From positions 1-21,620 of the forward strand of contig DDUL01000053.1 of NCBI GenBank assembly GCA_002344785.1: a stretch of DNA of 21,620 nt. The letters run 5' to 3'. The notes under the pieces were generated by a model. The model saw nothing but the letters and a program-made list of their open reading frames with translations, was not told the DNA's origin and ran no database searches. This document shows, piece by piece, positions 11,942 to 19,295 of this stretch; positions within the stretch are counted from its first letter, which is position 1; every line of letters starts with the position of its first letter. The position numbers and the translations under genes are program-made. The DNA comes from Bdellovibrionaceae bacterium UBA2339 (GTDB lineage: Bacteria > Bdellovibrionota > Bdellovibrionia > Bdellovibrionales > JAMPXM01).

Positions 11942-14704
11942 ATGAGGCACGTCGACTGGACCCAGCTGAATTTCAGCATCTGCCGCCTATGGCCTGCCGC
12001 CAAGTCCCGCAAGCTCGCACGCGCGCACTCAACACACACAAGCCGACTCGGCGCGATCCCTTCACTGTTGTTGAGCCTCGCACTCGGATCCACAATCGTC
12101 GCCTGCTCAAAACGCCCAGAGCACTCCAAAGTCAGCATCAGCATACCCAACGCACCCTTTGCTTCACTCCCGCAATCCCCGAGCAAAGGCACAAGTACAC
12201 AACAAAGCGTGGGCACACTTTCAACAACCACTTGGTCGAGTTCACTGGAACCGGGGAGCATCAGCGAGATCAACTGCTTTCTTGTCGCCGTCGGCGGACC
12301 TGAAACACTTCTGCAACGCAACTCGTGTTCGTCGACAGACCTCACTCGCGATTTCAAGTTTGGTCCATGGATCGGCGGCGTTCCCGCTGGACAAACACTG
12401 ACTCTCGAAGTTCCTTCGGGCCCATCGCGCGAATTTTTCTTGGTCGGATTCAAGGCCGCTTCAGCCGCCGCTTGCGCAGACTTTCGTGGCGGCATCGACA
12501 AGGCCTCGCTCTCTTATCCTCGCATCATCGCCACGCGTACGATGAATCTTGCGCCAGGTAACGTCGACGTCGACCTCACCGCCAATCTGACAAACTCCGT
12601 GCAGATTGAAAATTGCTCGCTCCAGGACACAAGCTTGCAACCACCGCCTCTCGCGCAGTGTCCCTCGACACACGGACCAAATTTTGATTTCGGCGGAGGC
12701 AACATCCTCAGCGTCGCCGTCAATGGCGACATTGCCTACGTCGGCGGAAGCTTCTCCAAGGTCAACGGGCAAACCCGGAGCAACCTCGCCGCCGTCAATC
12801 TGCAGACGGGCGCGGTCTTACCGTTCGATCCTTCTTTCGACAGCGCGGTCTACAGCCTCGTCTTGCACGAAGGCATCCTCTACGCCGGAGGCAATTTCCA
12901 ATACGGTAATCTCGCTCGTCGCACATCGGGCGCTGCCTTTGAACTCAGCACGGCGACCATGGTCGAAAACATTCCTGTGTTTCCCAATGGCATGGTCACA
13001 GCCTCCATTCCCGATGGCAGCGGAGGTTGGTATGTCGGAGGAACCTTCACCGAGGTCAACGGCCTTCCCCGTCAAGGCCTCGCGCACATCCAAAATGACG
13101 GTAGCCTCGGGCCACTCAATGTGAGCGTCAGCTCGGGACCCGCGGCCTTGGCCTTCAATGCTGGCATTCTCTATGTCGCCGGGAACTTTTCAAGTATCGG
13201 TGGAGTCGCTCGATCTTTCCTGGCATCGGTCGACACAACAACCAACTCACTCACCAGCTGGAATCCACAACCCAATGCCAATGTCTCCGCACTTCATGTG
13301 AGCGGATCTTCGCTCTATGTCGGTGGTTACTTCACCGCGATGAATGGTGGCACGACTCGAAACTACATCGCGGCATTTGACTTGAGCGCAGGCACACTCA
13401 CGGGCTGGGATCCCAATTCGAACAACGCCGTGCTCGCTTTGGATAGCGATGGCGGCAATGTCTACGCCGGAGGGATCTTCACAAATATCGGCGGTATGAC
13501 TCGCAACCGCATCGCCGCGATCGACGCCACCACTGGCATGGCGACAAGTTGGAACGGCAACTCCGCTGGGATTATCAACGCGATCAAAGTTTCTGGATCC
13601 TTGATCTATGCTGGCGGGGCTTTCACTTCCATTGGCGGCCAAGTTCGAAACCGACTTGCAGCCGTCGATCTCACGACGGGTAGTGCGACGGCATGGAATC
13701 CCAACGTGAACAACAACGTCACGAGCCTCCAAGTTGAAGGATCGAATATTTTCATCGGCGGACTCTTCACAATGGTCAATGGCTCGACCACTCGCAAATA
13801 CATTGCCGCGATCGACGCCTCAACCGGCTTGGACACGGGCTGGGCGCCCACGCTCAGCGATGCCCCGCAAACCCTATCCATCACAGGCACAAAGATTTTT
13901 GCAGGCGGAGGCTTCGTCGGCGTTGGCGGCGCGGGCCGCTCACGATTGGCCGCGATGAATACGAATCTCGACACCAACAACCTCACGAGCTGGGCTCCAG
14001 CCGCCTCAAGCACCGTCACGAAAATTATTCGACATGAAAACTCAATCCTCGCTGCAGGAAACTTTTCGACTATCAATGCCGTCACTCGAAATCGTCTGGC
14101 TTCGATTGACATCACTTCCGGCAACCTGAACGCCTGGGCTCCGGCCGCCAACCTCGCCGTCAACGACATGCTCGTCATTGATGGCACGGTCTATGTGGCA
14201 GGCGGATTCAGCACACTCTCAGGTCAAACCCGGCAGCGTCTGGGCGCCGTGAGCGCATCGACGGGAGCCGCGACAGCTTTCAATGTGCCGATCGACAACA
14301 CCGTGAGCTCAATTGCTGCCATCGGCAACACCCTGTACATCGGCGGAGGCTTCACAACTGTCGGCGGCCTTGCGCGAAGTCGCCTCGCCGCAATTGATGT
14401 CGCCGGAACAGGACAAGTGCTCGACTGGGCGCCCGAACCCAACGGCACCGTCATTTCACTGAGCGCCACCGCGAACACTCTTTATGCTGGCGGCATGTTC
14501 ACAAGCATCGGCGGCCAATCGCGATCACGCATCGCCGCACTCGATCCACTGCTACCTTACGCCAAACTCTGGAACCCCGGCGCTAACAACAACGTCTACT
14601 CCGTCAACGCCACCGGCACTCGCGTGATCGTCGGGGGTCTCTTCACATCCTTCGGCGGATCCTCATCTCGGATCGGCCTCGCCAGCATGTCCGCCTGCCC
14701 GTGA
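11942..14704 (+). CDS. Lipoprotein with fourteen propeller-type repeats
   Basis: A 920-residue exported protein. The N-terminus has a hydrophobic segment ending in Thr-Ile-Val-Ala-Cys, a good lipobox with Cys55; the N-region is long, so the start (ATG 11942; TTG 11903 is also open) is uncertain and no clear Shine-Dalgarno is seen. A Ser/Thr-rich domain with four to five Cys follows (about 60-240). From about residue 245 to the end there are fourteen repeats of about 48 residues. Each reads roughly Val-x-Leu-x(3-5)-Gly-x-Leu-Tyr-x-Gly-Gly-x-Phe, then Gly-x-x-Arg-Asn-Arg-Leu-Ala-Ala-Ile-Asp, then Thr-Gly-x-x-x-x-Trp-Asn-Pro. This is typical of delta-60/DUF5122-like beta-propeller repeats. Fourteen could build two seven-bladed propellers. 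Probably anchored in the outer membrane; partner or substrate unknown. Confidence 0.9.
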   Translation: MRHVDWTQLNFSICRLWPAAKSRKLARAHSTHTSRLGAIPSLLLSLALGSTIVACSKRPEHSKVSISIPNAPFASLPQSPSKGTSTQQSVGTLSTTTWSSSLEPGSISEINCFLVAVGGPETLLQRNSCSSTDLTRDFKFGPWIGGVPAGQTLTLEVPSGPSREFFLVGFKAASAAACADFRGGIDKASLSYPRIIATRTMNLAPGNVDVDLTANLTNSVQIENCSLQDTSLQPPPLAQCPSTHGPNFDFGGGNILSVAVNGDIAYVGGSFSKVNGQTRSNLAAVNLQTGAVLPFDPSFDSAVYSLVLHEGILYAGGNFQYGNLARRTSGAAFELSTATMVENIPVFPNGMVTASIPDGSGGWYVGGTFTEVNGLPRQGLAHIQNDGSLGPLNVSVSSGPAALAFNAGILYVAGNFSSIGGVARSFLASVDTTTNSLTSWNPQPNANVSALHVSGSSLYVGGYFTAMNGGTTRNYIAAFDLSAGTLTGWDPNSNNAVLALDSDGGNVYAGGIFTNIGGMTRNRIAAIDATTGMATSWNGNSAGIINAIKVSGSLIYAGGAFTSIGGQVRNRLAAVDLTTGSATAWNPNVNNNVTSLQVEGSNIFIGGLFTMVNGSTTRKYIAAIDASTGLDTGWAPTLSDAPQTLSITGTKIFAGGGFVGVGGAGRSRLAAMNTNLDTNNLTSWAPAASSTVTKIIRHENSILAAGNFSTINAVTRNRLASIDITSGNLNAWAPAANLAVNDMLVIDGTVYVAGGFSTLSGQTRQRLGAVSASTGAATAFNVPIDNTVSSIAAIGNTLYIGGGFTTVGGLARSRLAAIDVAGTGQVLDWAPEPNGTVISLSATANTLYAGGMFTSIGGQSRSRIAALDPLLPYAKLWNPGANNNVYSVNATGTRVIVGGLFTSFGGSSSRIGLASMSACP
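12676..14704 (+). repeat. Fourteen tandem coding repeats of about 144 bp
   Basis: In-frame repeats of 138-156 bp, recognisable at protein level by Gly-Gly-x-Phe and Arg-x-Arg-Leu-Ala-Ala. DNA identity between units is moderate, so they are old duplications, not a recent expansion; units 5-8 (about 13260-13850) look most alike. The last unit lacks the closing Trp-x-Pro turn. Confidence 0.85.
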
Positions 14705-14852
14705 ACCTCGCCCGCAAGTAAAGCCTACTCGGTCGTCCGTCAAACTTTGGCCTCAGCTCCTCACCCGCCCTACAGAATCGACAAGTCCCGCCTCGCCGGT
14801 GGACGCCACCTCGGCTCTCGCCCTAAAGCGAAGTCGTGCGGGAGGTCGTGCC

Positions 14853-15677
14853 ATGCACTCAGGTCGTCTTTGGTCTTTGCCCCTCATCAAAGTATATTTT
14901 GATTCGCTCGCTCTCTGGACGAGGCCAACGGCCCCGAACCCATCCTCGCGCGTGGCGCGCGTAGCGAACGCGATCACCGTCTTCGGACTTTGGGCCTTGC
15001 TCACATGGCTTGCCGTGTGGATCCCCGCTCATGCGCAAGCCCCCGCGACACCGAACCCGCCTTCGCGCTATGACGAAATGAACACGCTCATCAACGCCTA
15101 CAACGCGCGCTTCGCAATCGCGGAATCGCGCCGCGAACCCTTGCGACGGCAATTCATCAGCTTGCAAAATCAAACTCTCGCGCACTGGGAAGCACAAGGC
15201 GCGCTTCATCCCATCCTGCAAGTGCGCAACGATCTTAAGCCAACGCTCATCTATTCAATCAGCGCACTTCACGATGAGTACGCCCGCTTCATGGGTCTGG
15301 TGTACGCGCAATCCGAATACGAAGACAGCGTCGATGAGTCGAGCCTCAGACTCTTTCACCGCGCCCATCTTGAAAGCGGAGTCAGCATCGCTGGACTGAA
15401 AAACCTCGATGCGATTCGCTTTCAAATCCCGAGTGGCACAGCCGTGGATGCGCGCGCGTTTCCACTCCGTCTCGCTTACGCGCTCGATCTCAAGAAACAA
15501 AGCTTCGCGCATGTGGATCTTTGGCTCGAGGCCACAGGCCTTGCCGCGCCCCACGCCTGGCGCCTGCGCGATCCCGCCACGGAGCGCGCACTCACGCAGG
15601 TGCACATCGAGTTTTGGTACTCCATCTTGTCGTTCAACGGTGGCGTGAAGCGCCTGACACTCGATTCGCGGCCGTAA
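14853..15677 (+). CDS. Secreted protein of unknown function
   Basis: A 274-residue protein, not recognised. ATG at 14853 is preferred because GGGAGG lies 7 nt upstream; ATG at 14799 is possible but has no such site, and a GTG near 14952 would give the most compact signal peptide but without Shine-Dalgarno. A hydrophobic segment (Phe-Gly-Leu-Trp-Ala-Leu-Leu-Thr-Trp-Leu) is followed by cleavage at Ala-His-Ala-Gln-Ala. The mature part is predicted mostly helical in its first 100 residues, with many Arg/Glu/Gln, and contains no Cys, unlike its secreted neighbours. It is 148 nt after the propeller gene and 78 nt before the peptidase gene, same direction, but structured DNA separates it from the latter. 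Confidence 0.75.
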   Translation: MHSGRLWSLPLIKVYFDSLALWTRPTAPNPSSRVARVANAITVFGLWALLTWLAVWIPAHAQAPATPNPPSRYDEMNTLINAYNARFAIAESRREPLRRQFISLQNQTLAHWEAQGALHPILQVRNDLKPTLIYSISALHDEYARFMGLVYAQSEYEDSVDESSLRLFHRAHLESGVSIAGLKNLDAIRFQIPSGTAVDARAFPLRLAYALDLKKQSFAHVDLWLEATGLAAPHAWRLRDPATERALTQVHIEFWYSILSFNGGVKRLTLDSRP

Positions 15678-15698
15678 CGAGGCACTTGCAGAGTCTTT

Positions 15699-15744
15699 GT
15701 CTCATTTTGAGACGAGGTCTTTCATCTCAAAGTGAAACACGTCT
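15699..15744 (+). promoter_or_regulatory. Overlapping inverted repeats before the peptidase gene
   Basis: GTCTCA-TTT-TGAGAC (15699-15713) is a perfect 6-bp hairpin with a 3-nt loop. Its right arm overlaps AGACG (15710-15714), which can pair with CGTCT (15740-15744) around an inner TTTCA/TGAAA pairing (15720-15724 with 15733-15737). The structures exclude each other. TAAGAT at 15744-15749 lies 6 nt before the ATG and could be a -10. The block may be an operator or an attenuator-like leader; no T-run for termination. Confidence 0.35.
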
Positions 15745-15755
15745 AAGATGAGAGT

Positions 15756-16904
15756 ATGCCAAAACCCCTCCCGGCGACTCGCGCTCTCTTACTCTTCATC
15801 AGTTTCACACTCGCCTGGCACATCGTGCCCTCTGGCGGAGATTTCACCCAGAGAGCCCGCGCCGAAGAGCGCACGCCGCTTGTGCGCGCCACACCGAGCG
15901 TGCGTGCGACGCCTGAAGTCCGCGCCACACCTGCGCCGCGGACAAATTCAAGCGATGAAAGACCGCCACGAATCAATCGCTGTGAGTCTGTGGATCTTCG
16001 CGAAGAGCGCTGCCCCAATGGCGCATCCCGAATTCCCGCCGCCCGAGATCAACTGCGCACGAACTACTGCTTCGCCAACACTCTCGCCGACGTCTATTCG
16101 TACAATGATTGCGTCAACTACTCCGCACTGCACCTTGGCCTCAGCTCACACCTGCAAGACCGCCGCGATCGCGCCGCCAACCCGCGAGCCGAACCACTGA
16201 AGTCCAACTCGCTCAACCTCGGCGCCTCCGTCGAAAGCACCAACGAACTGATCCGACGCGCCGGAGGTCTTTGTCTCGAAGAAAATTTCTCTTCACGTCG
16301 ACGCGAGCTCATGCACCCCGCACAGCTTGAGAGGTTCTTGCAAAGTTTCGCGACACCTGCGGGCCAGTCGCGTCTCTCGCGGGCTTGCTCACCTCGCCAG
16401 CCCGGCGGCCTCGAGATCGCCACCACTCGACGTCGCGATGTGATCGCTCAGTATCAAGAGGCCCAGCCGAACATTCCCAATGCCCACCGAATCGACGGCC
16501 CCCTTGGCCTGACGATTCATGAGGCTCTCAATGAGCGCCAACCTGCGATGATCAATTTCGCGTCGCTGATTCTTTCCGGTCCTCCCGAGCCCGCGAAACC
16601 CGGTCAGCGCCCCGAAGAGCCGAGTCAACCCGATCACTACTCCAGCATCGTCGGCCGCCGCGAGATCAACGGCCGCTGCCATCTGCTCGTGCGCGACTCC
16701 AACCCCGTGAGCAACTCACGCTGGCCCCGCGACGGTCAGCTGCTGCTGATCCCCGAAGATGCTCTACTCCCACACATCAACGAGGTCGCCGTCCCCCAAC
16801 CGCGCTCGCCCCTCGCGCCACTCCCACAAGTCGCCGCCACCCCATCCACCGAGTCCCAAGCCCCCGCGCGCCCCACACCACGCCCCGCCCGCTCCTCGCG
16901 CTGA
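15756..16904 (+). CDS. Secreted papain-like cysteine peptidase
   Basis: A 382-residue exported protein. Signal peptide: residues 1-20 or so, hydrophobic Leu/Phe core; cleavage possibly near Ala-Arg-Ala (34-36). Then VRATP occurs three times, six residues apart (43-59), as a proline-rich linker. The peptidase domain starts at Ala-Arg-Asp-Gln: Gln99 and Cys105 (Asn-Tyr-Cys-Phe-Ala-Asn) have exactly the six-residue spacing of papain Gln19/Cys25. His294 (Asp-His-Tyr-Ser-Ser-Ile-Val-Gly-Arg) fits the catalytic His, and Asp314 in Leu-Leu-Val-Arg-Asp-Ser-Asn replaces the usual Asn-Ser-Trp. The tail (about 345-382) is Pro/Ala/Arg-rich. There is no obvious inhibitory propeptide of the papain type. It may cleave extracellular or envelope protein; inactive derivative is possible but the triad positions are kept. 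No Shine-Dalgarno; ATG is 6 nt after TAAGAT. Confidence 0.8.
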   Translation: MPKPLPATRALLLFISFTLAWHIVPSGGDFTQRARAEERTPLVRATPSVRATPEVRATPAPRTNSSDERPPRINRCESVDLREERCPNGASRIPAARDQLRTNYCFANTLADVYSYNDCVNYSALHLGLSSHLQDRRDRAANPRAEPLKSNSLNLGASVESTNELIRRAGGLCLEENFSSRRRELMHPAQLERFLQSFATPAGQSRLSRACSPRQPGGLEIATTRRRDVIAQYQEAQPNIPNAHRIDGPLGLTIHEALNERQPAMINFASLILSGPPEPAKPGQRPEEPSQPDHYSSIVGRREINGRCHLLVRDSNPVSNSRWPRDGQLLLIPEDALLPHINEVAVPQPRSPLAPLPQVAATPSTESQAPARPTPRPARSSR

Positions 16905-17298
16905 AGTCTCACGACGCCGCTCGCTCTGCGGGTGTGGGCGCGGAGCTGATGTTGGAGTGGCGTAGTTGCGGGCCCTTGGTCGGAGTCGGCGGGAGATGGC
17001 GTCGCGCTCGTGCGCTGCAACCTGCATCCGCCTCCACCCCCGCCGCGTCTGTCCTTCGCTTTGCGATGACATCACTTGCGCCGCGATTCTCGCCGCATCG
17101 CGACCCGCGCCGGCGCGGAACGAGCGAACGTCTCCGTCAAGGCAGGGGCATTACCTCACAAAGGACATGGTCCAATTCTCGATTACGATGGGCGCAAGAA
17201 GTGTGGAAATTTTTTTGTTGCGCAAGAGATGACATTACATTGAGCGGTCCAACTTCTTGAACCAAGTCAACCACGCTCACTACGGATTGGCATTACGA
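16905..17298. other. Gene-free region with a sharp change in base composition
   Basis: About 390 nt without a supported gene. The first 240 nt are very GC-rich and contain a 14-nt perfect palindrome, CCGCGCCGGCGCGG (17105-17118). From about 17150 the sequence becomes clearly AT-richer and stays so through the orphan ORF and much of the following operon. Overlapping ORFs on both strands here have Arg/Ala/Pro-rich translations typical of non-coding GC-rich DNA. A junction between host DNA and the dnd island could lie near 17120-17160, but no repeat, tRNA or recombinase marks it. Confidence 0.45.
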
Positions 17299-17694
17299 AT
17301 GCAGTCTTCAATCGGCCAGTTCTTTCGAAAATCAATGCAATTCACCACAACGAGAATTGAACATAAACTCGTCACGAGGAAATTAGGAATGAAACTAGAC
17401 CGTGATCTCCAAGCCGAATTGAAGATCGTACGAAACATGGCCTTCATTTTTCTTGATGAATACAAGGAAGACTTTGCGTCAGCTCGACGGTGGAGCGATA
17501 CAAGAGCCACCATTAGTGTAGGTCCTGATGGAGAAATGTTTGTTCCTCTTTCTTTTGGTCATACGAAGTTCGAAAATCGAATCCCTTTGAATTTTCCCAA
17601 AGCAAAGCGACTCGCGAGACGACTGCTCGCAGTCTACCCCTCCGGTGGTCGCTTTGAGATTAGGGAAGATGGTTGGAAGAAAATCGGTCTTTAA
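17299..17694 (+). CDS. Orphan protein of unknown function beside the dnd operon
   Basis: A soluble basic protein of 131 residues if it starts at ATG 17299. The ATG at 17389, with GAGG 9 nt upstream, would give 101 residues and has the best ribosome binding site; a TTG at 17257 is also open, so the start is unsettled. No signal peptide or membrane segment. The C-terminal 100 residues look well folded: a helical start (Leu-Gln-Ala-Glu-Leu-Lys-Ile-Val), a Gly-Pro-Asp-Gly-Glu-Met turn between likely strands, a Lys/Arg-rich helix, and Gly-Gly-Arg-Phe-Glu-Ile-Arg-Glu near the end. Not recognised. Its stop is 25 nt from the end of dndA on the other strand. Base composition resembles the dnd genes rather than the secreted-protein genes, so it may be island cargo. 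Confidence 0.55.
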   Translation: MQSSIGQFFRKSMQFTTTRIEHKLVTRKLGMKLDRDLQAELKIVRNMAFIFLDEYKEDFASARRWSDTRATISVGPDGEMFVPLSFGHTKFENRIPLNFPKAKRLARRLLAVYPSGGRFEIREDGWKKIGL

Positions 17695-17719
17695 TTGGGT
17701 CGCCTGCCACAATGGTCGC

Positions 17720-18880
17720 CTAAATCTCCAACACCGCATTCTGCGCACGGCGAACCGCCACGGCGATTCGCTCCGCTAGCAGGGCAACTTGCGTCGCCGT
17801 CGTCGACCGCCCCATACCAATTCGTAGTGAAGCAAATGCCTCTCGCTCGCTCAGTCCAAGTGCGAGCAAAGCTGCGCTGGGCGTGACCGAATCCGCATGA
17901 CAAGCGGATCCCGTCGAAAGCCCAAACTCCGGCAATGCTGCAATCACTGAATTTGCATCAACCGAAGGGAATGTGATGTTCAAATTCCCAGGAAGTCGCG
18001 AATCAGGATCACCATTCAACTCCAAATCTGGAATCTTACCTACAAGCTCGGACCAAAGCTGAACACGCAACTGGGTGAGGCGATACACTTCCTTAGACAA
18101 CTCACGAATCGCAAGCCGTGCGGCAGCTCCAAACCCTACTATGCCCGGTACATTCAATGTACCGGAACGCAAAGCATGCTCTTGTCCACCACCCAACATC
18201 AGCGCTGCCTCTTCGACCGCATCGGGACGCCGACGCACATACAGCGCGCCCACACCCTTAGGGCCGTACATCTTGTGCGCCGACAATGTGAAAAAATCTA
18301 CGCCCCACGTTTCGACATCCACAGGACACTTACCTGCCATCTGCGCACCGTCGACAAACAACATCGCGCCCGCCGACCGGCATACTTGGGCCAGCTCCTC
18401 AATGGGTTGGATCGTGCCAAATTCATTATGCGCGCCAATGATGCACACGAGACCCGTATCGGGTCGAACCACCGCAGTCAGATCAGCGGCTGAAATCAGG
18501 CCACGGCGATCACGCGGTTTCAACACGCTCAATTCAAATCCATGACGAGTGAGCCATTGCGCCGGAGCATTCACCGCATCGTGCTCCATCGCCGAGATCA
18601 CCACATGTCGACGCACACCACAGATCGATGGGAAAATAGCACGCAAAACCGTGTTGCAGCCCTCAGTGGCACCCGAATTGAAATAAACTTGCCGGCTCTT
18701 TGCACCAATCAACTCAGCGACTTGATCGCGCGCCTTCTCGACAAGCTGAGCCGCCTCACTTCCCCACTTATGACGACTGTTGGGGTTTCCAAAATTATCT
18801 TTGAGAACCGGAATCATAGCCTCGAGGACTTCATCCGCCAAAGGTGTCGTCGCATTGTGGTCGAAGTAGACGTAACTCAT
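17720..18880 (-). CDS. dndA: Cysteine desulfurase DndA of the DNA phosphorothioation system
   Basis: A 386-residue PLP enzyme that takes sulfur from L-cysteine and passes it to DndC. Motifs: Asp-His-Asn-Ala-Thr-Thr-Pro (7-13), Asn-Ser-Gly-Ala-Thr-Glu (68-73), His100 over the PLP ring, His-Asn-Glu-Phe-Gly (151-155), Asp177 and Gln180, Lys203 in Ser-Ala-His-Lys for the PLP Schiff base, and Cys327 in Gly-Ser-Ala-Cys for the persulfide. These positions agree closely with E. coli IscS (Lys206, Cys328). The start at 18880 is one nt after the dndE stop (TGAGATG) and right before the fold; upstream in-frame ATGs would overlap dndE. Its place at the end of dndCDE is why it is called dndA rather than iscS. 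In Streptomyces lividans dndA is divergent, so this order is unusual. Confidence 0.92.
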   Translation of the reverse strand: MSYVYFDHNATTPLADEVLEAMIPVLKDNFGNPNSRHKWGSEAAQLVEKARDQVAELIGAKSRQVYFNSGATEGCNTVLRAIFPSICGVRRHVVISAMEHDAVNAPAQWLTRHGFELSVLKPRDRRGLISAADLTAVVRPDTGLVCIIGAHNEFGTIQPIEELAQVCRSAGAMLFVDGAQMAGKCPVDVETWGVDFFTLSAHKMYGPKGVGALYVRRRPDAVEEAALMLGGGQEHALRSGTLNVPGIVGFGAAARLAIRELSKEVYRLTQLRVQLWSELVGKIPDLELNGDPDSRLPGNLNITFPSVDANSVIAALPEFGLSTGSACHADSVTPSAALLALGLSEREAFASLRIGMGRSTTATQVALLAERIAVAVRRAQNAVLEI

Positions 18881-18881
18881 C

Positions 18882-19286
18882 TCAGTCCGCATCCAGTGCA
18901 GCGACGGCGCCCTCTTTGGACAACATCTGCGCCACATCACCGATAGAGCGCACCTGACGACCCAACATCATGATGCCGCGATTCAGATGTGCCCGCATCA
19001 AGTCACTTTCGTCGAGATCCTCAATCTGCAAGCGATCGCGGTAGGTCAAAATCAGTTGATGGAAGAGAAGGTCGAATTCACCGGAGATCGTATAGCGATT
19101 GTACTCCTTCGAGTCTTTTCCGCCTTGGACCAAATACTTTCGAAGATCTACGAGCTGTCGATCACCTAAAGACAAGCAGAGCCCTAACCGAGCAATCATC
19201 CAGTCCTCAAGCTGCGTCTTGGACTTGATGAACTTCATCCGCTGGGTCGCTTCTTCGCTCAATTTAATTTTATTCGGTAGTGCCAT
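18882..19286 (-). CDS. dndE: DNA sulfur modification protein DndE
   Basis: A 134-residue protein of the DndE family, which binds nicked double-stranded DNA as an oligomer and takes part in sulfur insertion. Family features: basic N-terminus with Leu-Pro-Asn-Lys-Ile-Lys-Leu-Ser, the Arg-Leu-Gly-Leu-Cys-Leu-Ser-Leu helix (33-40), a Glu-Tyr-Asn-Arg-Tyr-Thr segment (61-66) and the C-terminal Leu-Met-Arg-Ala-His-Leu-Asn-Arg-Gly motif (about 96-104). It is somewhat longer than typical DndE (roughly 110-130), the extra being a C-terminal Ala/Asp tail. The start at 19286 has GAGGG about 8 nt upstream. It lies 9 nt after dndD and one nt before dndA, so it is part of the operon and probably translated together with both. 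Confidence 0.93.
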   Translation of the reverse strand: MALPNKIKLSEEATQRMKFIKSKTQLEDWMIARLGLCLSLGDRQLVDLRKYLVQGGKDSKEYNRYTISGEFDLLFHQLILTYRDRLQIEDLDESDLMRAHLNRGIMMLGRQVRSIGDVAQMLSKEGAVAALDAD

Positions 19287-19295
19287 GAATCGCCC

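Noticed and set aside
13606..14187. Minus-strand open frame of 193 codons
   Set aside because: Antisense of the propeller repeats; its apparent repeats come from the real gene.
12676..14704. Repeats as a possible CRISPR or non-coding array
   Set aside because: Units are about 144 bp, divergent in DNA, in frame and conserved in protein; no short identical repeats with unique spacers.
16736..17020. Minus-strand frames over the end of the peptidase gene
   Set aside because: Arg/Gly/Ala-rich translations caused by high GC, no ribosome binding site.
18881..18940. Longer dndA start (ATG 18940 or 18892)
   Set aside because: The added residues overlap dndE in another frame and are not cysteine-desulfurase-like; ATG 18880 sits at the usual N-terminus.
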